From Arctic95D-9 sp035967665 (lineage in GTDB: Bacteria > Verrucomicrobiota > Verrucomicrobiia > Verrucomicrobiales > DEV007), in assembly GCA_035967665.1 (NCBI GenBank), contig JAYWLB010000107.1, forward strand, positions 62,001-126,000: DNA of 64,000 nucleotides, written 5' to 3'. The notes beneath the pieces were generated by a model that did no database searches, had not been told where the DNA came from, and worked only from the letters and a program-made list of their open reading frames with translations. Positions 18,995 to 27,872 of the stretch are shown here, one piece after another; positions within the stretch are counted from its first letter, which is position 1; each line of letters opens with the position of its first letter. The translations under genes and the position numbers were made by a program.

Positions 18995-20902
18995 ATGTCG
19001 ATTTACAAGACTTCCGCTCTTCGCACCGAAAAGATGCCACCCGGCATCCCCTACATCATCGGGAACGAAGCGGCGGAACGTTTCAGTTTCTACGGGATGC
19101 GGACCATTCTCACCATTTTTATGGTGAACTACCTCTGGCTCATGGGAGATAAAGCCGGTATCCAAATGGCCGACGCGGAGGCGACGGAGCGCTTTCACCA
19201 CTTCGTTTCGCTCGTCTACCTGACGCCTGTCCTCGGCGCACTCCTCGCCGATCTCTTTTTCGGAAAATACCGGATTATTATGACTCTGTCAGTGGTCTAC
19301 TGCCTCGGGCACGGAGCCCTCGCATTGATGGGCATGGCCGGCGAAGCGGGAACCTGGCTCATGGCCGGCCTCTGGCTCATCGCAGTCGGATCCGGAGGAA
19401 TTAAGCCCTGCGTCTCCGCCCATGTCGGCGATCAGTTCGGAACTCAGAACCGCCATCTCCTCCCCCGTGTCTTCAACTGGTTTTACTGGTCGATCAATCT
19501 CGGAGCCTTTTTCTCGACCCTTCTCACCCCGTGGCTTCTCGAATGGTATGGACCGCACCTCGCTTTCGGTGTCCCCGGAGTTCTTATGGCGCTTGCCACG
19601 CTCGTTTTCTGGATCGGACGTCACAAGTTCGTTCACATCCCTCCGGGCGGGAAACAGTTTCATCGCGAACTCTTCAGCAAAGAAGGCATCGGGGCGATTC
19701 TCAAACTCTCCACCATCTACATCTTCGTCGCGATCTTCTGGGCCCTCTATGATCAAAGCGGCTCATCCTGGGTGCTCCAGGCCCGGAACATGGACCTCAA
19801 CTGGCTCGGCGTGGAATGGCTCCCCAGTCAGATCCAGGCTCTCAACCCCATCCTCATACTCACTTTCATCCCTCTCTTTTCCTACGTTCTCTACCCACTG
19901 ATCGATCGGGTATTTCCCCTCACCCCACTTCGCAAAATCGGCATCGGGCTCTTCATCATGGTGATCTCGTTCGCGCTCGTTTCCATTGCGCAGATGAAGA
20001 TTGATGCCGGGGAAGCCCCCTCCATTTCCTGGCAAATCTTTGCCTATGTCGCCCTCACGGCGTCCGAAGTGATGGTATCGATCGTCTGCCTTGAATTCAG
20101 TTACACCCAGGCACCCAAAGCGATGAAGTCGGTGATTATGGCGCTATTCCTTTTTGCCGTTTCCCTGGGTAATCAAGTCACTGCTCAGATCAATCATTTC
20201 ATTCAGGTCAAAGATCCCACGGCAGAGCTTTCCGGTGCCGGAACGGAAATTTCGCACGGCGGCTTTGACGGGAAGACAGGAACCGATGACGACATTGTTA
20301 TTACCTTCGACAAAGACGGAAGCCGGACCGGGCTCGGATTTCACGGAAAGGAAGACCTCGCTACGATTGTCTCAAAAATATCAGACGCCACCGCCGCCCA
20401 AAACCATACCGCGCTGTCAGTCGAACAGGGCAATACGATCCTCGCCGGAGCAGAGGATCCGTGGGGCAATCCCTATCAATTCACCTTGCTGGACCAATCC
20501 CAAATGCGGGTCATGAGCAACGGGGCCGACGGGAAGGAACTCACCCCCTGGGATCAGGGAGCGATTATTTCGATTTCGATTCCCTCAGTGAATAAACCAT
20601 CCGGCTTCGCAGCCTTCATGAACAAGTTCCGCCCCGAAGAAGCCTGGTTGGAAAAGAAGAAAAAGGAACTCGGTGTGACCACAAAAGCGGAAGCGGCGAA
20701 AGAAGGTCCTTCTATCGCCACGAGCTACTTTGTCGGCGGCAGAGTCCGACTGGAAGGAGCTCACTACTTCTGGTTCTTTACGGGGCTCATGCTCGCCGCA
20801 GCGCTGACATTCCTGATCGTCGCCAAGCTCTATCGTCCACGCGAATACTATCACGATGACGAGGAGGAAGCCGAAGCGACCAGCGAGGCGACGGCGCACT
20901 AA
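18995..20902 (+). CDS. POT/PTR2 family proton-coupled transporter with periplasmic insert
   Basis: A 635-residue major-facilitator protein of the proton-dependent oligopeptide transporter family. ExxERFSFYGMR (Glu25, Glu28, Arg29) is the helix 1 proton-coupling motif; GSGGIKPCVSAHVGDQFG and RVFNWFYWSINLGAF are the other POT blocks. The usual length is 450-500. The excess is a soluble stretch of about 160 residues (403-565) before the last helix. It contains GKTGTDDDIVITFD and EDPWGNPYQFTLLDQS followed by SNGADGKE, close to the C-terminal pattern of GspG-type pseudopilins. The last membrane segment is FWFFTGLMLAAALTFLIVAK. It overlaps the convergent sialidase-like gene by 4 bases. Confidence 0.9.
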   Translation: MSIYKTSALRTEKMPPGIPYIIGNEAAERFSFYGMRTILTIFMVNYLWLMGDKAGIQMADAEATERFHHFVSLVYLTPVLGALLADLFFGKYRIIMTLSVVYCLGHGALALMGMAGEAGTWLMAGLWLIAVGSGGIKPCVSAHVGDQFGTQNRHLLPRVFNWFYWSINLGAFFSTLLTPWLLEWYGPHLAFGVPGVLMALATLVFWIGRHKFVHIPPGGKQFHRELFSKEGIGAILKLSTIYIFVAIFWALYDQSGSSWVLQARNMDLNWLGVEWLPSQIQALNPILILTFIPLFSYVLYPLIDRVFPLTPLRKIGIGLFIMVISFALVSIAQMKIDAGEAPSISWQIFAYVALTASEVMVSIVCLEFSYTQAPKAMKSVIMALFLFAVSLGNQVTAQINHFIQVKDPTAELSGAGTEISHGGFDGKTGTDDDIVITFDKDGSRTGLGFHGKEDLATIVSKISDATAAQNHTALSVEQGNTILAGAEDPWGNPYQFTLLDQSQMRVMSNGADGKELTPWDQGAIISISIPSVNKPSGFAAFMNKFRPEEAWLEKKKKELGVTTKAEAAKEGPSIATSYFVGGRVRLEGAHYFWFFTGLMLAAALTFLIVAKLYRPREYYHDDEEEAEATSEATAH

Positions 20903-22110
20903 GCACCACCGGAGATTTTCCAATGCGCCTGGCGCAGCACCGCGAGGGACGATCCTTTCATCTTCTCATACCAGACCGTGAGAAGACTCCCGTCATCGAG
21001 CTCCACCGTGCTCGGATAGCCGAGATCTCCCCCCGCCCCGTCTCCGGAAATAATCATGGGTTCGCCCCAGGTTTTGCCATTGTCAGAACTGATGCGCGCC
21101 TGATTGCCAAAGGGCGCACGGCGATGGCCATAAGTCATGAGGAGACGATCATCCCGCAACTTCAAAAGGTGCGAAGGAAGACCGAATGTGATGGGGTGCG
21201 GGATTGACCAGGTCTTTCCCCCGTCACTCGATTCAGTTTGGAGGGTCCAGCTTTTATTCTCAGCGCTGTGATTTCGAATCTGCGCGATGATCGTCCCGTC
21301 TGCCGCTTCAACCGCATGCAGCTCGTGATATTGCGTCTCGGGATTATCCCCCTCGCGGGCGGGAATATCGGCAAGCCACTGCCAGGTTTTGCCATCATCT
21401 TTAGACTCACAAACCCCTATCTTTTTGCCTTCACTCCAGAGCATCTTCCCCGCATAGAGCAAACGACCGTCCTTCAATTGTGTCGGTCCATGAGGACTGT
21501 TTACCACCGTGGGAAGTCGCCCGCCCCAGGTCTTTCCACCATCTTCCGAACGAATCGCCCAGACCCCGAGCTCCGCCTTCCGCTCTTCGGGGGTGAGCCG
21601 GTCATTGCACGCCATCCACTGCTTCAGCTCCTTTTCACCGAAGTCCTTTGTCTGCCAACCACCCTCTCCCAACTCACTCATCCGCTTACCTTTTTCGATA
21701 TACGGCTCATAGGCGAGCGAAGTGAAGGTCGTCGCAATGAGAGTACCCTTCGCTGTCTCGAGAACCCCTGAATCACGATCGTCAATTGCTCCATCGAGCA
21801 GAACACGAGGCCAGGTCCAGGTCCTGCCATCGTCTTTCGAAGTCATCGCGTGGACCTGCCCGAAGGGGCAAACGTGGGCAACCCGGCCACCTGACCAGGT
21901 CAACCAGAGTTCACCGTTCTTCCGCCGCGCCAAAGTCGACCACCCGTGATAATACTCTGATTGCTGAGAGATGACTTTTGTTTCAAGGACAGTCGCTCCG
22001 TCTCCCGCACGGCTTGCACCGGGGGCGGAGGCAATGACACCGGCAGTTGCGGCGCCTGCTGTTTTGAGAAAATGACGCCGGTTCGTTGAATGATTCGATT
22101 GGGATTTCAT
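20899..22110 (-). CDS. exported sialidase-family (BNR repeat) protein
   Basis: A 403-residue protein with a Tat-like leader (NRRHFLKTAGAATAGVIASA). Five Asp-box motifs are visible: SKDDGRTWTW, SEDGGKTWGG, SKDDGKTWQW, SSDGGKTWSI and SSDNGKTWGE. This fits a six-bladed sialidase propeller. An N-terminal arginine-containing blade (STLARRKNGELWLTWSGG) and a late GYPSTVELDDGSLLTVWYE resemble the active-site regions, but true sialidase activity is not shown and other glycoside activities use the same fold. It follows the ceramidase-like gene by 15 bases on the same strand, so the pair is probably one transcript. Confidence 0.85.
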   Translation of the reverse strand: MKSQSNHSTNRRHFLKTAGAATAGVIASAPGASRAGDGATVLETKVISQQSEYYHGWSTLARRKNGELWLTWSGGRVAHVCPFGQVHAMTSKDDGRTWTWPRVLLDGAIDDRDSGVLETAKGTLIATTFTSLAYEPYIEKGKRMSELGEGGWQTKDFGEKELKQWMACNDRLTPEERKAELGVWAIRSEDGGKTWGGRLPTVVNSPHGPTQLKDGRLLYAGKMLWSEGKKIGVCESKDDGKTWQWLADIPAREGDNPETQYHELHAVEAADGTIIAQIRNHSAENKSWTLQTESSDGGKTWSIPHPITFGLPSHLLKLRDDRLLMTYGHRRAPFGNQARISSDNGKTWGEPMIISGDGAGGDLGYPSTVELDDGSLLTVWYEKMKGSSLAVLRQAHWKISGGA

Positions 22111-22125
22111 GTGGATTTCAGGGGG

Positions 22126-23619
22126 TTAAAGTTTTTCCAAAAGCGAAATGGCGAGGTCTTCGAAAATTGACTGCCATTCCGGCGCGAAAAGACAATCGCT
22201 GTCCTCCTGGGCTCCGCCCCGGTTCTCAAGCTGGATTGCGGTAGGTGCGTAGTAGAGATACCCGTTGGTGTAGCCCGCGACGAATGTGTGTTGGTGAGGA
22301 GATCGCTTCTTGATATTCAGCCCGATCGGCACGGTGAGCTCAGCCGGAAAAGTGATCATTTTAAAATCCCCGACCCCGACAGCAACGACCTCGGCTTCGA
22401 CCGTCTTACCCGCTTTCTCATTGCGGGCCTGATGCTTTCGTATCAGGGCGAGATTAATCTGCTTCCGGGTCAGCTCCTCCATCGAACGAATATTCGCGAG
22501 GTAGGCATCCATCGCCTTCCGGTTATCAGAATCGAGCTTCTTCCAGTCATCGCGTTTCAGGAGTTCATCCTGGAGATAGCGGTAGGAAGTGGCCGATGGA
22601 TATTCCCCTGACATTTGGTATTTCACGAAGAGCGGGAGGAAGGTTTCGAAATTCAGCGTCGTCCCTTTCAGTGAAATGAGGAGTTCGTCGATTTCCTCTT
22701 CCATCTCCACAATACGCGCCGCGAGATTGGCTCTCGGCAGCGCCACCTTCCGGGAATACAGAGACAAGCTGTTTCCGGATTGCGTTTCGATTTGCCGCGC
22801 CGCTTCGAGAACACTCAAGCCCAAACGTGTTCCCAGCGGTTTTCCGTCGTGCGGCTGAGTGACCGACTTGTAGAGGACCGGATTGATGTCTCCCCCGCAC
22901 CCCTGAACAAACAAAGCCATCGCATTCCCATCACCCCAATGGCTCTCGATGACATTGGAGGCAAAGCCTGACAGATCAGCCGTATTGCCACCGCCCGGAA
23001 TCCCCATGATGGGATGGCAGGCAAAATTGTAGACTAGCGCGAGCGGATCGCCATCCTCAATCTTGTCGACGCGGAGAATTCCGATCTCCGGATCAATTGG
23101 CCCTACAGCCGCGACTTCGTCGTCATTCGGCAATGAGTAGGCATGACGCACATCGCCCTGCTTTCCGCTCTTGAGCTGAAGTCTCCGGTTAATGGAGATG
23201 CCGGCTTCAGTTCCTGATCCAACGCCCGTATTCACCGGCACCCTGCTGTTCCATGCCTTCGTAACCGCTTCCACCGTTCTTGCCTCAACATCCAACGCAA
23301 CGATTCCGTGGCAATGACTGGCATTGATGACGATGGATTCCGGCGGAACTCCAATCGACTTTTGCAACGACGCCCTAACATTCGCTAAATACGGATCGCG
23401 AATTGACCCTATCTCAGCAATTGCAACCGCGTCGACCGACACAATCACGACATGGGTATCCCCCTTACTCAAAACGAGAGCTTTCGCCCAGAGAGGGTTT
23501 TCTCCGGCGTCTTCGCCGGGACGCGTGATATCGACTTTGGCGACACCTCCAAGAATTTCCTCCGCCGGCAAGAGCATCGTAAAGACGCTGAGAATGATGA
23601 CGACAAGCAGTGGTTTCAT
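22126..23619 (-). CDS. neutral/alkaline ceramidase-like secreted protein
   Basis: A 497-residue protein with a signal peptide (LLVVIILSVFTMLLPAEE). The sequence opens with GGVAKVDITRPG and continues with VIVSVDAVAIAEIG, NASHCHGIVALDVE, LVYNFACHPIMGIPGG and FVQGCGGDINPVLYK. These follow the zinc-binding and substrate blocks of the neutral ceramidase N-terminal domain. In verrucomicrobia and planctomycetes many proteins of this type occur in catabolic gene clusters and true ceramide hydrolysis is not established. First gene of a unit with the BNR protein. It could remove lipids or other amides from surface polymers. Confidence 0.82.
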   Translation of the reverse strand: MKPLLVVIILSVFTMLLPAEEILGGVAKVDITRPGEDAGENPLWAKALVLSKGDTHVVIVSVDAVAIAEIGSIRDPYLANVRASLQKSIGVPPESIVINASHCHGIVALDVEARTVEAVTKAWNSRVPVNTGVGSGTEAGISINRRLQLKSGKQGDVRHAYSLPNDDEVAAVGPIDPEIGILRVDKIEDGDPLALVYNFACHPIMGIPGGGNTADLSGFASNVIESHWGDGNAMALFVQGCGGDINPVLYKSVTQPHDGKPLGTRLGLSVLEAARQIETQSGNSLSLYSRKVALPRANLAARIVEMEEEIDELLISLKGTTLNFETFLPLFVKYQMSGEYPSATSYRYLQDELLKRDDWKKLDSDNRKAMDAYLANIRSMEELTRKQINLALIRKHQARNEKAGKTVEAEVVAVGVGDFKMITFPAELTVPIGLNIKKRSPHQHTFVAGYTNGYLYYAPTAIQLENRGGAQEDSDCLFAPEWQSIFEDLAISLLEKL

Positions 23620-23802
23620 ATATCAAAAGCACCGTGAGAGTAGAAAGATCAAACCGGTAAGACAAGGCAACCTTGTGGCGCAGATAGGGTTACCGGGGAT
23701 TTCGAATTCGGAACCCCGCTCCCGGGACCGCGTCTCTTTGCCCGCTGACGGCTTCCGGAAAAGCCCCTGACACGCCCCTATTTCCGGGGAGAATTGAGTC
23801 AA

Positions 23803-24486
23803 TCAACCCGCTGATTTGCAAACCGGATGGACCGGCACTGATTTCACCGAGCGGTAGAATCGAAACTGATGCCGGTTCGCTGCTCCGGAATTGAAGTGAT
23901 CGGATTTGATGGGAGGTAATACAAATCGCTCAAACCCTTCCACATCCGTTTTTTCAAAACCTTCCGGTCGATGATCGTCGTTATCATTCCAGCCAATGAC
24001 GAGGTAACCACCGGGGCGAAGCACCCTTAGAAACTGAAAAACAGCGGTTTCGATGTCGGCACGGTCATTCACTCCCCACCCGAAAACGCCATTACAAATA
24101 ATGAGATCAAACCGGTTTTCCTCAAAATGTTGATCCAACTCGAGGATCGAACCGACCACATGATTGGGAGGGGCGAATTTCGCTTTCGCAGCATCGAAGT
24201 CGATTGATTGATATTCCATACCCGGAAAAAGCGTGTCGTATTTCCAGGTATACCAGTCGGTGCCCACATCCAAAACGGAATGAACCTCCTCCTGCTCCGC
24301 AAACCATGGAATGGACACCTCTTCCAGAAAAATCCGATCGGGAAGATTCAACCCAATGCGTCCACCGGGGCGCAGGCGCGCTTTCGAAGCGAGCTTCACA
24401 AATTCAGGCACACAGCGTTTAACAATCGTCATCAGGGATGACACGCCGAACTTTTCAGCGGAGGCCGGTGAATGAGTTTTTTCCAT
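23803..24486 (-). CDS. class I SAM-dependent methyltransferase
   Basis: A 227-residue protein from the ATG at 24486, which sits 4 bases after the flippase stop; a start 14 codons upstream would overlap the flippase gene. The Rossmann motif I is VHSVLDVGTDWYTW, with the acidic pair YQSIDFDAAKAKF after beta 2, and FDLIICNGVFGWGVN as motif II. FLRVLRPGGYLVIGWND is the typical motif III. The acceptor is unknown. Pairing with a polysaccharide flippase suggests methylation of a surface glycan or its lipid precursor, but no glycosyltransferase is adjacent. Confidence 0.85.
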   Translation of the reverse strand: MEKTHSPASAEKFGVSSLMTIVKRCVPEFVKLASKARLRPGGRIGLNLPDRIFLEEVSIPWFAEQEEVHSVLDVGTDWYTWKYDTLFPGMEYQSIDFDAAKAKFAPPNHVVGSILELDQHFEENRFDLIICNGVFGWGVNDRADIETAVFQFLRVLRPGGYLVIGWNDNDDHRPEGFEKTDVEGFERFVLPPIKSDHFNSGAANRHQFRFYRSVKSVPVHPVCKSAG

Positions 24487-24490
24487 ACGC

Positions 24491-25885
24491 CTAGGTGGTG
24501 ACTGGATTAGAAATTTCGCCGGTATCACCTTCCTCTGATCGCTCAGAGACAGATCGGATCGCCTTCCAGAAAATCATCGGGAATGCCCATCCGGTTGCGG
24601 CAGTGATCGAGAGAGCGACGCCCAGCCACAGCCCTGTCAAACCTCCATAGTACATTCCGATAATGGCAGCCAGAATCGTAAGGCCGATTTCAAAAAGAGT
24701 GTATTTCACGGAACCAATGACCTTACCGACACTGACCACAAGCGGCTGATTACACCGACGCCACGCATTCGCCAGAAAGTAAAAAGAGAAAGCGACAAAG
24801 AGCGACGCGGGTGGGGCGAAAGCTTCGCCATACCATTTTGGCAACACCCATGGACCTGCAAAAATAGCACCAAGTCCGGCGAGCAATGCAAAGGCCAGCG
24901 TGTATGTGTAGATCTTTGATACCGCCGAGAGAATCCAGGCGCGATCCCCCTTTGCCCAGGCATCGATCACGGCAGGACGCATCGGGCTCATGATCATGAG
25001 AATAAACCCGTTCAGCGCAATTGTGATGGAGACAAAAACCTGAAACATTGCCACGTCATCCGGACCTGCCATTCGCCCGACAATGAGAGCACAGAGGTTG
25101 AACTCGACCATGACGGTGAGCGCGTATGAGACCGAAAGGGCAAGGCCATCCTTGAGAATCCTCCCCGCAATTTTCCGCTCGAAGTTCTTCACCTTCGGCA
25201 GCAAATAGGCGCGCTTTCGAAGAAGGAATACGGTGTTGGCCACTCTCACAAGGACATGAGGCCCAAATACGGCAATGAGAAGAAGCTGAACCGTGGCCAC
25301 TCCTGTTACGGCTATGTATCCCACACAGGCTGCAGACAGAACATTCCCAACCGCACCCCAGGCATTGGAATGATTTGATTCCATATAGCCCTCGCGTGAT
25401 TGATCGGTGTGGCTCAATATCAGCTCGCAGGTGTAAAGGCAAAGTCCGACGACGAGCCCCGGTATCATGACGCTTTCCAATCCGGCGTAGTTGGCTCCGA
25501 AGAGCACCTCAATCGGAACCAGCGAAATCACCACGCCCATGATGGCCGCGCCGAGGAGTGCAAATCCGGCAATGAGAACCAGCGCCGTCGTGTAATATTT
25601 GCGCTCCGTATCCCGGTCCAGCCGCGCATTGGCATTCGAGATCCCCAGGGCAAGTGCGGGCCCGACTCCCAGCTCCAGAAGGACAATCAGAGTGATGGTC
25701 ATTGAGATCGTCGCATAAATCCCGAACTCCGTTTTCCCGAGCACCTTTGCCGCGAGTGGCAGCGAGACCAGCTGCAATAAAGCAGACCCCATTTTGGACG
25801 CCAAAGAGGTCAACACAGCCGACTTGATGGATCGGTTGCGTATCGCTTTGCAGTCATGACTGGAGGTTGACGTACTCAAAACCAC
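24491..25885 (-). CDS. polysaccharide flippase, oligosaccharide flippase/MATE-like
   Basis: A 464-residue protein with twelve or so hydrophobic segments across its length, opening with SIKSAVLTSLASKMGSALLQ and LPLAAKVLGKTEFGIYATI. This start is typical of Wzx-type flippases of the MOP superfamily, which move lipid-linked glycans across the inner membrane. Start is GTG at 25885. The C-terminus is short, charged and cytoplasmic (SVSERSEEGDTGEIS). The 140 bases upstream are AT-rich and probably hold its promoter. A methyltransferase follows directly. A lone flippase without glycosyltransferases is unusual for a full polysaccharide cluster. Confidence 0.88.
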   Translation of the reverse strand: MVLSTSTSSHDCKAIRNRSIKSAVLTSLASKMGSALLQLVSLPLAAKVLGKTEFGIYATISMTITLIVLLELGVGPALALGISNANARLDRDTERKYYTTALVLIAGFALLGAAIMGVVISLVPIEVLFGANYAGLESVMIPGLVVGLCLYTCELILSHTDQSREGYMESNHSNAWGAVGNVLSAACVGYIAVTGVATVQLLLIAVFGPHVLVRVANTVFLLRKRAYLLPKVKNFERKIAGRILKDGLALSVSYALTVMVEFNLCALIVGRMAGPDDVAMFQVFVSITIALNGFILMIMSPMRPAVIDAWAKGDRAWILSAVSKIYTYTLAFALLAGLGAIFAGPWVLPKWYGEAFAPPASLFVAFSFYFLANAWRRCNQPLVVSVGKVIGSVKYTLFEIGLTILAAIIGMYYGGLTGLWLGVALSITAATGWAFPMIFWKAIRSVSERSEEGDTGEISNPVTT

Positions 25886-26025
25886 TTAATAAACCATACT
25901 TTAATATAATTTCCATAAAATTAAGTGGGCATGAATCCTCGAAAGCCACTCCACACCTTGAATTTCAAGCCGGAGAAAAATTCATCGACAGCTCCATACA
26001 GGAGCGCCCCGTGTCGAGGGCCGGG

Positions 26026-27609
26026 CTATGGATGCCGGAGATTACCCGCTTTCAGCAAAAAGTTCCCCTGTTCCTCCCCGTCAATGTCGATGGCCCTGAA
26101 ACGCACCTCCGGATCCCCCTTTGTGGTGTCGAACTCCATGAGCCCGAAGGAGCATTTCTCGTTGTATCCCCAGACGAGACCATCCGTTTTCACGACCTCG
26201 TGGACGTGCTTGTTGGTCAGCCTCGAACTTTCGAACTCATACAGAGTGTAGCCGTTGGGGCGCTCCGTTTTCCTCAGGTCGGTTCGATGGCGATCAGCGC
26301 AGACCAGAAAAACCCCATCGATCCGGTTCGTCTCAATGTGGGAAAAGATCTTCTCCCGCTCTTTAGGAAATCCGTCCCAGGGATCGCGGCTGCCGGGCTT
26401 GATATTCGGAGTGAAGGGAACCGGGGAGACGACCACTTTGAAGGTTGCTTCAGAATTCGAAAGACCGGCGAGGAGCCACTGCCGCTGAACCGGCCCGAGC
26501 ATGCTGCCGCCCTCAAGGTCGCGGTAGTAACGGCCGTCGAGCATGAAAAACTGGACATCACCGATCGAAAAATCATACCAGCACCCGGGTCGCTTTTCTC
26601 CCCCGCCGTATCCCGGATTCGCCCAGTTCTCGCGAAAGGTGTTCCATACCTGCCGCTTCCAGACAGGCTTCTCGATCTCAGGGCCGGGAACGCAGTCATT
26701 CACACCAAAATCATGATCATCGTAGATGGAATACATCGGGACCTCACGAATGAAACGCCGCCACTCGGGTCGGCTCTGACGACGACTGTAGCAGTAATCG
26801 TGAGTTTGGATGTGCTCCGGCTGATCGATGTAGACATTGTCACCCAACATGAGCATCGCGTCGGGCTTGAATCCACGAATCGTGTCCCACATGTATTCCC
26901 ATTCCGGGACAAACCCGGCACCTCCGCCAAAGGCAACTTTAAATGAAGAAGCCGCTCCCTCTACCGGCCGGGTCCGAAAGGTGATTGCCTCTTCCCCCGG
27001 AAAAAAAGCGACATCATCACTGCGGATGAAACAGGTCACCTCCGTATCCGGTTTCAGATTTTCAATTTGAAAAACCCCGGTGAAATTATTCTCCGGGGAA
27101 AAGGTAATCCGCTCTGTTTCCACCGCCTCCTTCGAATTCTCCCCGACGATGAGATGATAGGTTTCAGGCCCCTTTGTGCGCACCCAGACCTTGGCACTGG
27201 TAGCGGTGATGTCTCCCAGCATCGGCCCGTGAATGATGGGCCCGACTCCGGCGACACCGGGCAAACTCCCGAAATCCTCATGATCCCGCAATTTCGAAGT
27301 CAGATTGAAGGGGCCGGCAAAGAAGCGCCCCGGCGGAACGCCCTGCTCCAGCGCTTTTCGCGCGACAACGATCGCATCGTCGATCTGGTCCTCTGCCAGC
27401 AACTTGAGCATTCCCACGAATAGAGTTTCCGCCTCGCCCGAATCGACCTTTGGATTGAGAAAAGCTTTAGAGAATCCTTTTTCACTTTTCTTCGCAAGCG
27501 CCTGCATTGCATCACGTTGCGCGTCGTGCTGCGAATACCCGTTTGATGCCCAGAACAGGGCGAAGAAAAGCATTAGAACGGAACGATTTTTGACCGTGTG
27601 AATCAGCAT
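26026..27609 (-). CDS. PhoD-like secreted metallophosphatase
   Basis: A 527-residue protein with a signal peptide (LMLFFALFWASNGYSQ). An N-terminal helical region (about 30-115) precedes a fibronectin-like strand domain (about 125-215, GPMLGDITATSAKVWVRTKG), as in PhoD proteins. The catalytic domain has AMLMLGDNVYIDQPEH, YSIYDDHDFGVNDC, FFMLDGRYYRD and GVFLVCADRHRTDLRK. PhoD enzymes use Ca and Fe to release phosphate from mono- and diesters. Metal ligands such as the Asp/Asn of GDNVY and DDHDFG are present. It lies alone, with 140 bases to the flippase gene. Confidence 0.88.
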   Translation of the reverse strand: MLIHTVKNRSVLMLFFALFWASNGYSQHDAQRDAMQALAKKSEKGFSKAFLNPKVDSGEAETLFVGMLKLLAEDQIDDAIVVARKALEQGVPPGRFFAGPFNLTSKLRDHEDFGSLPGVAGVGPIIHGPMLGDITATSAKVWVRTKGPETYHLIVGENSKEAVETERITFSPENNFTGVFQIENLKPDTEVTCFIRSDDVAFFPGEEAITFRTRPVEGAASSFKVAFGGGAGFVPEWEYMWDTIRGFKPDAMLMLGDNVYIDQPEHIQTHDYCYSRRQSRPEWRRFIREVPMYSIYDDHDFGVNDCVPGPEIEKPVWKRQVWNTFRENWANPGYGGGEKRPGCWYDFSIGDVQFFMLDGRYYRDLEGGSMLGPVQRQWLLAGLSNSEATFKVVVSPVPFTPNIKPGSRDPWDGFPKEREKIFSHIETNRIDGVFLVCADRHRTDLRKTERPNGYTLYEFESSRLTNKHVHEVVKTDGLVWGYNEKCSFGLMEFDTTKGDPEVRFRAIDIDGEEQGNFLLKAGNLRHP

Positions 27610-27701
27610 AAAGAAACTCTGATTGGGAGTTAAACCATTGCCAATTAAATAATTCTCCTATCTCCTCCGGAAACTCAGTGAAAAATTATCATTCTGGCTA
27701 C

Positions 27702-27729
27702 TTGATTCCCTCAAATTTCCACGTAATAG
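27702..27729 (+). promoter_or_regulatory. possible sigma-70 promoter of tRNA-Gln
   Basis: TTGATT at 27702 and TAATAG at 27724 are separated by 16 bases and lie just ahead of the tRNA, giving a predicted start near 27736. Confidence 0.35.
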
Positions 27730-27742
27730 TCCCCTCCCGTGT

Positions 27743-27816
27743 AACTCCATGGTGTAACGGTAGCACAACAGATTTTGGTTCTGTTTGTCAAGGTTCGAAT
27801 CCTTGTGGAGTTGCCA
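27743..27816 (+). tRNA. tRNA-Gln (anticodon TTG)
   Basis: A full cloverleaf can be drawn: acceptor AACTCCA with TGGAGTT (7 bp), D stem GTGT/GCAC, anticodon stem ACAGA/TCTGT with loop TTTTGGT (TTG at 27775-27777), T stem CAAGG/CCTTG with TTCGAAT, discriminator G and an encoded CCA. It sits between the PhoD gene and the UbiA-family gene. Confidence 0.95.
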
Positions 27817-27872
27817 CTTCCCGGCCACGTCGGTCGAGTTACGCTGGTCGATTTTCATCCCAGCTCTCGCAA

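Noticed and set aside
25867..26946. 359-codon plus-strand frame opposite the PhoD gene
   Set aside because: The PhoD gene has intact metal motifs on the other strand; no domain is seen in the frame.
27678..27872. upstream extension of the UbiA-like frame through the tRNA gene
   Set aside because: It runs through a complete tRNA and would add residues unlike any UbiA N-terminus.
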